Notes under the pieces: generated by a model
What the model saw: the letters and a program-made list of their open reading frames with translations, nothing else
Told to the model about the DNA's origin: nothing
Databases searched by the model: none
Made by a program: the position numbers and the translations under genes
IMG/VR virus record: IMGVR_UViG_3300031774_000087
Span: 1-30,555 of that record
Direction: 5' to 3' (one strand)
DNA length: 30,555 bases
Source of the DNA: a virus
Shown here: positions 1 through 6,692 of the stretch, piece by piece
How positions within the stretch are numbered: the stretch's first letter is position 1
How the letters are laid out: the number at the start of each line of letters is the position of its first letter

Positions 1-476
1 TAGCAGGTATGTTTGGTGGAGCATTGTTCTCTGCTATGCATGGTTCACTCGTTACTTCTTCACTCATTCGTGAAACCACTGGGTTAGATTCTCAGAACTA
101 TGGTTACAAGTTTGGACAAGAAGAAGAGACATACAACATCGTTGCTGCACACGGTTATTTCGGAAGACTTATTTTCCAATATGCTTCTTTCAATAACAGC
201 AGAAGTCTTCACTTCTTCCTCGCATCATGGCCTGTTATCTGTGTATGGTTAACCTCTATGGGTATCTGCACAATGGCGTTTAACCTTAACGGTTTCAACT
301 TCAACCAGTCAGTCGTAGACGCATCTGGTAAGGTTGTTCCTACTTGGGGTGACGTTCTTAACAGAGCAAACCTTGGTATGGAAGTTATGCATGAAAGAAA
401 TGCACACAACTTCCCACTTGACTTAGCATCTGCTAACGAAACAGAGGTTGCACTTGTTGCTCCTAGCGTAGGTTGA
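1..476 (+). CDS. psbA: Photosystem II D1 protein, 3' part (5' end outside window)
   Basis: D1 is the core photosystem II reaction-centre subunit; cyanophages carry it to replace the damaged host protein during infection. The reading frame is open from base 3, and the first visible codons correspond to D1 residue 203, so the N-terminal half lies upstream. Key residues fall at their standard D1 numbers: His215 and His272 (non-heme iron), Ser264 (QB pocket), and the His332-Glu333, Asp342 and Ala344 Mn-cluster ligands within [15 protein letters not shown] 15-residue C-terminal extension follows Ala344, where the host processing protease would cut. No intron or frameshift is visible. The stop codon overlaps the -35 element of the next promoter. 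The identification is secure; what is upstream cannot be seen. Confidence 0.98.
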   Translation, partial: AGMFGGALFSAMHGSLVTSSLIRETTGLDSQNYGYKFGQEEETYNIVAAHGYFGRLIFQYASFNNSRSLHFFLASWPVICVWLTSMGICTMAFNLNGFNFNQSVVDASGKVVPTWGDVLNRANLGMEVMHERNAHNFPLDLASANETEVALVAPSVG

Positions 477-501
477 TAAAAACAGAATAATCTGTTATAA
501 T
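473..501 (+). promoter_or_regulatory. Sigma70-type promoter for the heme oxygenase gene
   Basis: TTGATA at 473-478 and TATAAT at 496-501 are separated by exactly 17 bp. The -35 overlaps the psbA stop codon. Transcription would begin near 508, inside the left arm of the terminator hairpin, about 22 nt before the ATG at 530. Confidence 0.6.
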
Positions 502-503
502 AA

Positions 504-529
504 GGGGGTCTTAATGACCCTCTTTTTTT
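504..529 (+). terminator. Rho-independent terminator after psbA
   Basis: The arms 504-510 and 516-522 pair around the loop TTAAT and are followed by a run of T at 523-529. It would end psbA transcripts. The start codon of the heme oxygenase gene follows directly. Confidence 0.8.
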
Positions 530-1246
530 ATGTCAATATCAGACTTCTCTAAACAGTTAAAAGAAGGGACAAAGAAGTCCCATACAATGGCAGAGAATAC
601 AAGTTTCGTTGCTTCATTTCTTAGAGGTGTTGTAGATGAATCTAAGTATCGTCAATTGATTGCTAACTTTTACTTCATCTATCATGCTTTAGAAAGTGAG
701 ATGGAGATTAATAAAGATAATCCTTTTGTCGGTCCTATGAGATTGAATGGATTAGAAAGACATGATGCTCTCGTCAAGGACTGTAAATATTTCTATGGTG
801 ATAACTGGAAAGATGTAATACGTCCAACAGAACAGACACAAAGATATGTAAGTCGTATTCATGAAGTAGCAAAAGATAATCCAGAATTATTAATCGGACA
901 TCATTACACCCGATACATGGGTGACTTATCTGGTGGGCAGGTTCTAAAAGGTATCACTCAGAAATCACTAGGACTTATAGAGAGTGGACTTGACTTCTAT
1001 GAATTCCCTGAGATAACAGATAAGAAAGGATTTAAGGATTCTTATAGAAGAGTTCTTGATACTATGGTTCCTGCTACTCAAAAAGATGTAGATGCTATTA
1101 TCGTAGAGGCAAACTATGCTTTTAGATTAAACATGTACATGTTTGAAGAGATACAAGGTGACGCAGGAAAATCTTTTGGTAAGATTGTTTTAAATTATCT
1201 TGGTGAGTTAGTTGCTGAGATGATTGTTTCAAAGAGGTTTAGGTAA
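530..1246 (+). CDS. ho1: Heme oxygenase (biliverdin-forming)
   Basis: Ferredoxin-dependent heme oxygenase opens heme to biliverdin IX-alpha, CO and iron, the first step of phycobilin synthesis. The 238-residue length fits cyanobacterial HO1. The proximal heme ligand is His18 in the segment KEGTKKSHTMAEN, and the distal-helix signature LIGHHYTRYMGDLSGGQ lies at about residues 121-137. The ATG follows the T-run of the psbA terminator with no visible Shine-Dalgarno site, so the leader would be short. A sigma70-like promoter overlaps the end of psbA. As a phage gene it probably supplies bilin pigments or recycles heme during infection; the family is certain, the benefit is inferred. Confidence 0.95.
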   Translation: MSISDFSKQLKEGTKKSHTMAENTSFVASFLRGVVDESKYRQLIANFYFIYHALESEMEINKDNPFVGPMRLNGLERHDALVKDCKYFYGDNWKDVIRPTEQTQRYVSRIHEVAKDNPELLIGHHYTRYMGDLSGGQVLKGITQKSLGLIESGLDFYEFPEITDKKGFKDSYRRVLDTMVPATQKDVDAIIVEANYAFRLNMYMFEEIQGDAGKSFGKIVLNYLGELVAEMIVSKRFR

Positions 1247-1252
1247 AGAATA

Positions 1253-2788
1253 TTGGCAAATATACTGGGATTACATTTGGGGCATGATGGATCTGTCTGT
1301 CTTGTTAAAGATGGAAGACTTGAATGTGCAATATCAACTGAAAGAATTACAAGAATAAAAAAAGATCTTGCATTTACTGATGATGTTATTGATTATATTT
1401 TAAATGAATCTAACTTAACGTTAGATGATATTGATTGTGTTGCTCTTGGTGATGTTAAGCAACAGATATTTGGTAATGAATATTTGGTTATTCCAGTTAC
1501 ATCGACAAAGACTTTTAAAATTAAAGGTAAGGAATTTAAGACTTATATAATTAATCATCATTTAGCACATTGTTCTTCTGTTTATTATACTAGTCCATTT
1601 AATGATGCTTATTGTTTCAGTATGGATTGTAGCACTCATACTAGAATAATGGGAAACCCACAGGCAAATTCATTAATTGCTTATGGAAAAGGTAATAAAA
1701 TATTTACTGAGTATTGCCCCAATAAAATGGAAGGAGTATTATACGCTGATGTAACAGAAAGATTAGGATTAGGTCCAGCACTTCATAAGGCAGGAACTAC
1801 GATGGGTTTAGCATCTTATGGAAAACCATTTGAGTTTGATTGGGAATCATATACTGATGAAATTAAACATAATAGTCAGAAGTATCTACATCAGCTTCTG
1901 TCCCGTTGTCAGAACTATAAGTTTGATTGGGAATCATGTACTAAAACTGATGAAATTAAATATAAGATGAATGTTGCCGCAACAGTGCAACAAGTTCTAG
2001 AACAAGTTTCTTTGAAAGTAGTTGATAAATTAGAATCTAAGACTGAAAACCTTTGTTTATCTGGTGGTTCATTTTTAAATTGTAATGCTAATTCTAAGAT
2101 AGTAACCCAATCAAAATTTAAAAACTTTCATATCTATCCTGCCTGTGGTGATGATGGAACATCAGTTGGTGCTGCATTATATGTTTCCCATCATATTTTG
2201 GATGAATCAAGACATAATTATAAAGAAAAGGATTTGTGTTATACTGGTAAAGAATATGAGATAGACACACCTGACTATCATAAGATAGCACAAGAATTAT
2301 CTAATGGAAAGATTATAGGATGGTTTCAAGGTAGATCTGAGTTTGGACCAAGAGCACTAGGTAATCGTTCCATACTTGCTGATCCTAGAAATGCACATAC
2401 TAGAGATATTATTAATCATGTAGTTAAGAAGAGAGAATGGTTCCGTCCATTTGCTCCTGTTGTTTTAGAGGAATATTATCAAGATTGGTTTGATTTTCCT
2501 ATACCTAGTCCGTATATGTTATATACTGCACAAGTAAAACAACCAGAAAAAATACCTGCTGTTACTCATGTAGATGGTTCTGCTAGATTCCAAACTATTA
2601 ATGAGGAAACTAATCCACATTATTATAATCTAATTAAAGCATTCTATGAATTAACTGGTGTTCCAGTTCTATTGAATACAAGTTTGAATGGAAATGGAGA
2701 ACCAATTTTAGAAACTCCTGAGGAAGCAGTTACTTTTTTTAAAAAATCTCATTTGGATATGATGTTTATTAATGGAAAGGATAAATAA
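1253..2788 (+). CDS. NodU/CmcH-family carbamoyltransferase
   Basis: This 511-residue protein resembles O-carbamoyltransferases that move a carbamoyl group from carbamoyl phosphate to a hydroxyl of a sugar or antibiotic. Family motifs run in order: GLHLGHDGSVCLVKDG near the N-terminus, NHHLAH at 101-106, a GTTMGLASYGKP segment, CLSGGSFLNCNANSK, CGDDGTSVGAALY, and EFGPRALGNRSILADPR followed by REWFRPFAP. Start is TTG at 1253, 6 nt after ho1; AGG at 1241-1243 is a weak ribosome site and no in-frame ATG lies near. The 3' end contains a late promoter for the next gene. A short in-frame duplication sits in the middle. The substrate is unknown; a surface glycan or a modified nucleoside are possibilities only. 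Confidence 0.88.
   Translation: MANILGLHLGHDGSVCLVKDGRLECAISTERITRIKKDLAFTDDVIDYILNESNLTLDDIDCVALGDVKQQIFGNEYLVIPVTSTKTFKIKGKEFKTYIINHHLAHCSSVYYTSPFNDAYCFSMDCSTHTRIMGNPQANSLIAYGKGNKIFTEYCPNKMEGVLYADVTERLGLGPALHKAGTTMGLASYGKPFEFDWESYTDEIKHNSQKYLHQLLSRCQNYKFDWESCTKTDEIKYKMNVAATVQQVLEQVSLKVVDKLESKTENLCLSGGSFLNCNANSKIVTQSKFKNFHIYPACGDDGTSVGAALYVSHHILDESRHNYKEKDLCYTGKEYEIDTPDYHKIAQELSNGKIIGWFQGRSEFGPRALGNRSILADPRNAHTRDIINHVVKKREWFRPFAPVVLEEYYQDWFDFPIPSPYMLYTAQVKQPEKIPAVTHVDGSARFQTINEETNPHYYNLIKAFYELTGVPVLLNTSLNGNGEPILETPEEAVTFFKKSHLDMMFINGKDK
1834..1962 (+). repeat. In-frame internal duplication in the carbamoyltransferase gene
   Basis: The 17-base string GTTTGATTGGGAATCAT occurs at 1834-1850 and 1921-1937, and each copy is followed by a TGATGAAATTAAA string. 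The copies are 87 bases (29 codons) apart and in frame. The protein therefore has FDWESYTDEIK and then FDWESCTKTDEIK. Confidence 0.85.
2780..2787 (+). promoter_or_regulatory. T4-type late promoter GATAAATA
   Basis: GATAAATA fits the NATAAATA late -10 motif of T4-like cyanophages. It lies at the very end of the carbamoyltransferase gene, 20 bases before ATG 2808. Its position favours that start over the upstream in-frame ATG at 2772. Confidence 0.65.
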
Positions 2789-2807
2789 TAAAAAAGTGTC
2801 ACAAGCG

Positions 2808-3344
2808 ATGAAGACATATCAAGATTTTATGTTAGAATGTTCTCAATTAGATGAGAGTAGTTTAAGCCGAATTAAAAGCAAGTCCGATAAAGGAGGAATG
2901 GCAATCCTTTCTGGAAGTCGTGGTGACAAATCAAAGAAAGAAAATAAGGCAAGAGCAAAGCAGTTAGATAAAGATATCAAAGGTAAGGGTTTACCTGGTG
3001 CTACTAAAGTAACTGGTAGGTATGATGAGAGAGATGATAAGACTGGTAAAACTACAAAGGTTAAAGAGAGAAGTCATGTAGTTACTTCTGGTAAAAAAGG
3101 TAAGAGGGCATTTAAGAAAGCAGTTAAATCGTTAGGGAAGAAGTATGGACAAGATTCAATTATTACTCAGACGAAGAAGACAGGCACTCTTTCGGCAACG
3201 AGAAAAGGTGGACTAGGTACGAAACCCAAGAATAAGAGACCTTTAGGATCAACTAAGACAGTTGGTTTAGGTAAGATGAGAGCAGGTAGAACAGGAGAGA
3301 ATGATACTAAAGTTAAAAACAAAACCTTCACTTATGAAAAATGA
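2808..3344 (+). CDS. Basic protein with a T4-like capsid-targeting N-terminus; putative internal head protein
   Basis: The product is about 178 residues and very rich in Lys and Arg. It begins MKTYQDFMLE, which closely matches the capsid-targeting sequence of T4 internal proteins (MKTYQEFIAE). In T4 this leader carries proteins into the prohead and is cut after the Glu by the gp21 protease. The rest has low hydrophobicity and conserved-looking blocks such as KSDKGGMAILSGSRGDK, SHVVTSGKKGKRAFKKAVK and LGKKYGQDSI. An in-frame ATG at 2772 would add 12 residues, but the late promoter at 2780-2787 and the MKTY start favour 2808. Its last codons overlap the next start as ATGA. The internal-protein role is inferred from the N-terminus, charge and late promoter; the body is not recognised. 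Confidence 0.75.
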   Translation: MKTYQDFMLECSQLDESSLSRIKSKSDKGGMAILSGSRGDKSKKENKARAKQLDKDIKGKGLPGATKVTGRYDERDDKTGKTTKVKERSHVVTSGKKGKRAFKKAVKSLGKKYGQDSIITQTKKTGTLSATRKGGLGTKPKNKRPLGSTKTVGLGKMRAGRTGENDTKVKNKTFTYEK

Positions 3345-3565
3345 CAAACAAACCTTATGATGATTCAAATTGGAGAGAGGAGTATAAAGCATACACCTCT
3401 AGTAAGTATGAGTTAGATCTACTTGAGAATGGACCAAAAAGTCTTTCAGCTAGTTGGATGATGGGTGCATTGCATAATAAATGGAAGAAGATGAAAGGTT
3501 ATCGTGAGCCAGAGCCACCTGATTGTCAATCTTCATTCTCTGACTTTAGTAAGAAGTATGATTAA
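3341..3565 (+). CDS. Small hypothetical protein
   Basis: This 74-residue acidic-basic protein is not recognised. Its start overlaps the previous stop as ATGA, which implies coupled translation with the putative internal head protein and late expression from the same promoter. It has a Trp-rich centre (ASWMMGALHNKWKKMKGY), no signal peptide and no membrane segment. The gene is likely real because of the tight overlap and consistent codon use; no function can be assigned. Confidence 0.7.
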   Translation: MTNKPYDDSNWREEYKAYTSSKYELDLLENGPKSLSASWMMGALHNKWKKMKGYREPEPPDCQSSFSDFSKKYD

Positions 3566-3603
3566 TTCATGGTAATATATAAGTTAATACAATATTAAGT
3601 AAC

Positions 3604-3810
3604 ATGCACGGTAATTTGGAACCAGAAGAAAACATTTGGAATGATGATACTTCAGTCAATGATCTTTATCAGGACATGGAACGTCTCAATGCTTTGTATG
3701 AAGAGTTAATGTGGGCTCATGATGTTGAACTTGAATTTAGTGCTGACTATGAAAACAATCGTATTATAATTCAGGTCAAGAATGATGAGTTAAAACGTCC
3801 TGCTTTATAA
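3604..3810 (+). CDS. Small acidic hypothetical protein
   Basis: A 68-residue acidic protein with the pattern NDLYQDMERLNALYEELMW (likely helix) followed by VELEFSADYENNRIIIQVKN (likely strands). It looks like a compact alpha-beta domain, with no recognised catalytic motif. It begins 38 bases after the previous gene and lacks a clear Shine-Dalgarno site. A TACAAT at 3588-3593 might serve as a -10 but has no good -35. Function unknown. Confidence 0.65.
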   Translation: MHGNLEPEENIWNDDTSVNDLYQDMERLNALYEELMWAHDVELEFSADYENNRIIIQVKNDELKRPAL

Positions 3811-3841
3811 AAATCTAAATAAAAATAAGTCGCATGTGCTT

Positions 3842-4213
3842 ATGGAAATCCTATCTTCTCCCCGTCAGTATTTGTTTAATTTAGAAACACTGAGTTCAAA
3901 CGAAGCAAAACGAATGTGGAGGACAAAGGTAAGAGAGAGATGGAATTATAAATGTGCTTACTGTGGATCTAAAAAAGAATTAACAATCGATCATGTAGTT
4001 CCTCGTTGTAAAGGAGGAACAGACTTCACAAAGAATGTAGTATGTTGCTGTCATTCTTGCAATCAATCTAAAGCTCATAGTCCTTGGAAAGAGTGGTATC
4101 TTTCTCAGGACTTTTTTGATGATAAGAAATATAATAAAATTATAGAATGGATGGAACCAGAACCACCCCAAAATTTATTCTTATACAAACCAAGAAGAAA
4201 TAACCTATCTTAA
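3842..4213 (+). CDS. HNH endonuclease
   Basis: A 123-residue HNH nuclease. Zinc-binding Cys pairs lie at Cys38-Cys41 and Cys70-Cys73, and they bracket the catalytic segment IDHVVPRCKGGTDFTKN with Asp50-His51 and Asn65; CNQSK completes the fold. The ATG at 3842 is preferred; an in-frame GTG at 3836 would add only two residues. Such enzymes act as free-standing homing nucleases or as terminase-associated nickases. Here the gene is small, stands alone, and lies directly before the fibre module, so a homing or module-exchange role is plausible but inferred. A late promoter for the fibre genes starts just 6 bases after its stop. Confidence 0.88.
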   Translation: MEILSSPRQYLFNLETLSSNEAKRMWRTKVRERWNYKCAYCGSKKELTIDHVVPRCKGGTDFTKNVVCCCHSCNQSKAHSPWKEWYLSQDFFDDKKYNKIIEWMEPEPPQNLFLYKPRRNNLS

Positions 4214-4218
4214 TTTTG

Positions 4219-4226
4219 TATAAATA
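4219..4226 (+). promoter_or_regulatory. T4-type late promoter TATAAATA
   Basis: This is an exact TATAAATA late -10 located 51 bases before the ATG of the first fibre gene. It probably drives 4277-12734, since no further promoter is visible between the two fibre genes. Confidence 0.8.
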
Positions 4227-4232
4227 AATGAA

Positions 4233-4248
4233 GGCAGTATATACTGTC
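4233..4248 (+). promoter_or_regulatory. Leader palindrome upstream of the first fibre gene
   Basis: CAGTATATACTG at 4235-4246 is a perfect 12-base palindrome. Pairing extends to 4233 and 4248 with one G-T pair. It would lie at or near the 5' end of the late transcript from 4219-4226. It has no T-run, so it is not a terminator; it could be a 5' stabilising hairpin or a protein site. Confidence 0.4.
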
Positions 4249-4276
4249 GTCACTGGTACATACCGAATAGATATAA

Positions 4277-6670
4277 ATGGCAACCCCGATTAAGATCAAA
4301 AGATCTGCTGTCGCTGATAAGCGGCCTGCATTATCTGATCTACAGCTAGGCGAATTAGCACTCAATACCTATGATGGTCGTTTATATACTGAAAGGGATG
4401 CTGGTGGCGTTGGTATAGGAACAACAATTACATTACTGACCCCGTGGACAGAGAATTATGGTGGGGATTCAGTATATGCGTTAAGTAATATTGGTATAGG
4501 AACTACTAACCCACAAGCAGCTTTGCAAGTGGGTACTGGTGTTACTGTTTATGGTAACTCTGGTATTGTAAGTGCTACTTCTTTTTATGATTCTAATGGT
4601 GTTGTAGGTGCTACTCTTTCTGCTGCATCAGGAACACAAAGACTTGTTACCACCAGTCTGACATCTGGCACTATGATTAGTGTTGGTACTGATTCGGATA
4701 TAACATTTTCTGCTGGTCCTAGTACATTAAACGTTGGTGCTGCAATTACAATGCAGGCCACCACTGGTATTGTAAGTGCAACATACTTCTATGGTGATGG
4801 TTCTAATCTTATTAATGCAGGTTCTAGTTTATCTGCAGCTGCAGGAGTTCAAAGAGTTGTATTAACAAGTTTAACATCAGGTAGTATGATTACTAATGCT
4901 ACTGATGCAGATATAACATTTGATGCTAGTTCAAATACTTTAAACGCTGCTAATTTATATGTTGCTCCACATACAGGTGTGGGCACTGTTTCTGGTGTTG
5001 ACTTTTCTACTGGAATTGTAACGGCAACGAGTGGAATAGCAACGGTTTATGCAGATGTTGTTATAGGAACTCCAACTGGAGGATTTAAGACTGGAGCATT
5101 TACTATTAATAATACAGATAAGACAAAAGATTCCCTTAATGAATTGAATAATATACTTGGAAAATTAGTTCCAACAGCACCTACTACAATTAATGGTGTT
5201 AGTATAAGTTTAACTGGACTTACAGGAACTGGTAGATTATGTCAAGGATTTACACCAACAAATAATACAGGTGGTGCTGCACCATCAGCAGGTACTCAGT
5301 ACAGTAGAAACACAGATCAAACAGTAAGTACATCATATCTTACTGAATATGGTCCAGGAGATTCTGAAACTGTTACTGGATTTGTTAATGCTGTTGGAGT
5401 TGGAACCAGAGCAATGGTAACTGGTAATGGTAATGCTGGTACATATGATCAAATTCAGATAGCAAATAATGAAGATGCTTCTAATTCTTCAAGAAATCCA
5501 GGAATTGATGCAGGATTCTATTCAATTTATGATGTTAGATTAATTAATGCTGCATGTCCTAATGGATATAACTTAGTAAAGATTACACAAGGAGGTTCTA
5601 CTACTGGTTCTGCATATTGGTATGAAGATCCAAGCACAGTAGCTGCTCCTATAATGACATTTGGTTCAATTACTGTACCAGCATCACCAACAGTAGCATA
5701 CTCATCTGGTATTCCTCATTATACACAAGCAGCCGCTAATAACTTCACCTATGTGATGGGTGTTGAAAATGCTAGTGGTGATATGTATACAACATCTAGC
5801 TTTGTTACTGATGATGGAGCGACAACTGGGTTTGCCGATCCTGGTAATAAAAGTTATACGGATTTTGGAGGAAGCAATCCTCCAGCACAAAACTTTGGTG
5901 TTGGTACTGCTGTAACTTGTTTGGTTACAAATACACCAAATAATGTTCATTATACTGTTAGTTCAAATATTTTCCCTCGTTATGATGTATCAACTCCTTA
6001 TGGAAGTGACAATAATAATAGGATAGGATTTAGTACTTCTATTAATATTATGGGTACATCAGCAACCACATCCAGAATGGATGAGGATAATATCTTAATA
6101 TCTTCTCTTGGAACTGGTTCTGGTAATGCTACAAGAGTTAAGGCAGGTGCAACTGGAGACAATCCAACTCCTGCATATACTGCTTGGACTGGTGGTAGTG
6201 TTGGTTCAGTTGACACTTATGAAGCAACCGTAAGAGGTGGTGTTTTATATCACGATCAAGTAAATTACACTACATATCTACCTGCAGGTCCAGATTATTC
6301 TTCTGGTAGAACAGGTAATCAGTATTTCCAAATAGCATTAATTAGATCTGCTGTTTCTGAATTCAGTATAACTTATGCTGGTTCATTAGCAGGATGCTTT
6401 GTTTGTATGCCTGACAACTCAGCATGGACTACATCATTATCAGGTACAAGTGGTTGGGCAGATATGTTCCAAGCATATAAGGGAGCAGGTATCCCAACAG
6501 GAGCAGAACCAGGTTGTGCTACTGGTGGTCTTATGGATACCAATGGTGGTACATTTACTTGTACCTTCGGAACAGAATCATCATCAAATGATTCTAATAA
6601 CAGAATTCTGATCAGATGGAAATTAACCTCTGGACAGTCAGTTACGTCTATGTCATTCACATCTACATAA
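4277..6670 (+). CDS. Virion structural / tail-fibre-like protein, 797 residues
   Basis: The N-terminus (PIKIKRSAVADKRPALSD followed by a GELALNTYDGRLYTERD stretch) is typical of cyanophage fibre-like virion proteins, probably the part that attaches to the baseplate or a proximal fibre. It is followed by GVGIGTT and NIGIGTTNPQAALQV motifs and two modules of the type GIVSATYFYGDGSNL plus LSAAAGVQRVVLTSLTSG. Residues beyond about 280 are a large Gly/Ser/Thr/Asn-rich beta domain that could bind a receptor. There is no transmembrane segment. The gene follows a late promoter and leader hairpin and is probably co-transcribed with the giant fibre gene after it. The exact position in the virion is not known. 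Confidence 0.8.
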   Translation: MATPIKIKRSAVADKRPALSDLQLGELALNTYDGRLYTERDAGGVGIGTTITLLTPWTENYGGDSVYALSNIGIGTTNPQAALQVGTGVTVYGNSGIVSATSFYDSNGVVGATLSAASGTQRLVTTSLTSGTMISVGTDSDITFSAGPSTLNVGAAITMQATTGIVSATYFYGDGSNLINAGSSLSAAAGVQRVVLTSLTSGSMITNATDADITFDASSNTLNAANLYVAPHTGVGTVSGVDFSTGIVTATSGIATVYADVVIGTPTGGFKTGAFTINNTDKTKDSLNELNNILGKLVPTAPTTINGVSISLTGLTGTGRLCQGFTPTNNTGGAAPSAGTQYSRNTDQTVSTSYLTEYGPGDSETVTGFVNAVGVGTRAMVTGNGNAGTYDQIQIANNEDASNSSRNPGIDAGFYSIYDVRLINAACPNGYNLVKITQGGSTTGSAYWYEDPSTVAAPIMTFGSITVPASPTVAYSSGIPHYTQAAANNFTYVMGVENASGDMYTTSSFVTDDGATTGFADPGNKSYTDFGGSNPPAQNFGVGTAVTCLVTNTPNNVHYTVSSNIFPRYDVSTPYGSDNNNRIGFSTSINIMGTSATTSRMDEDNILISSLGTGSGNATRVKAGATGDNPTPAYTAWTGGSVGSVDTYEATVRGGVLYHDQVNYTTYLPAGPDYSSGRTGNQYFQIALIRSAVSEFSITYAGSLAGCFVCMPDNSAWTTSLSGTSGWADMFQAYKGAGIPTGAEPGCATGGLMDTNGGTFTCTFGTESSSNDSNNRILIRWKLTSGQSVTSMSFTST

Positions 6671-6675
6671 GGAAT

Positions 6676-6683
6676 AGGAGAGG
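6676..6683 (+). promoter_or_regulatory. Ribosome binding site that selects the GTG start of the giant fibre gene
   Basis: AGGAGAGG stands 9 bases before GTG 6693. This strong Shine-Dalgarno site, just after the stop of the preceding gene, supports GTG as the real start. Confidence 0.75.
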
Positions 6684-6692
6684 TAAAAATCA

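Noticed and set aside
2772-2807. Upstream start at 2772 for the basic protein
   Set aside because: The late promoter lies downstream of this ATG, and the targeting-sequence match starts at 2808.
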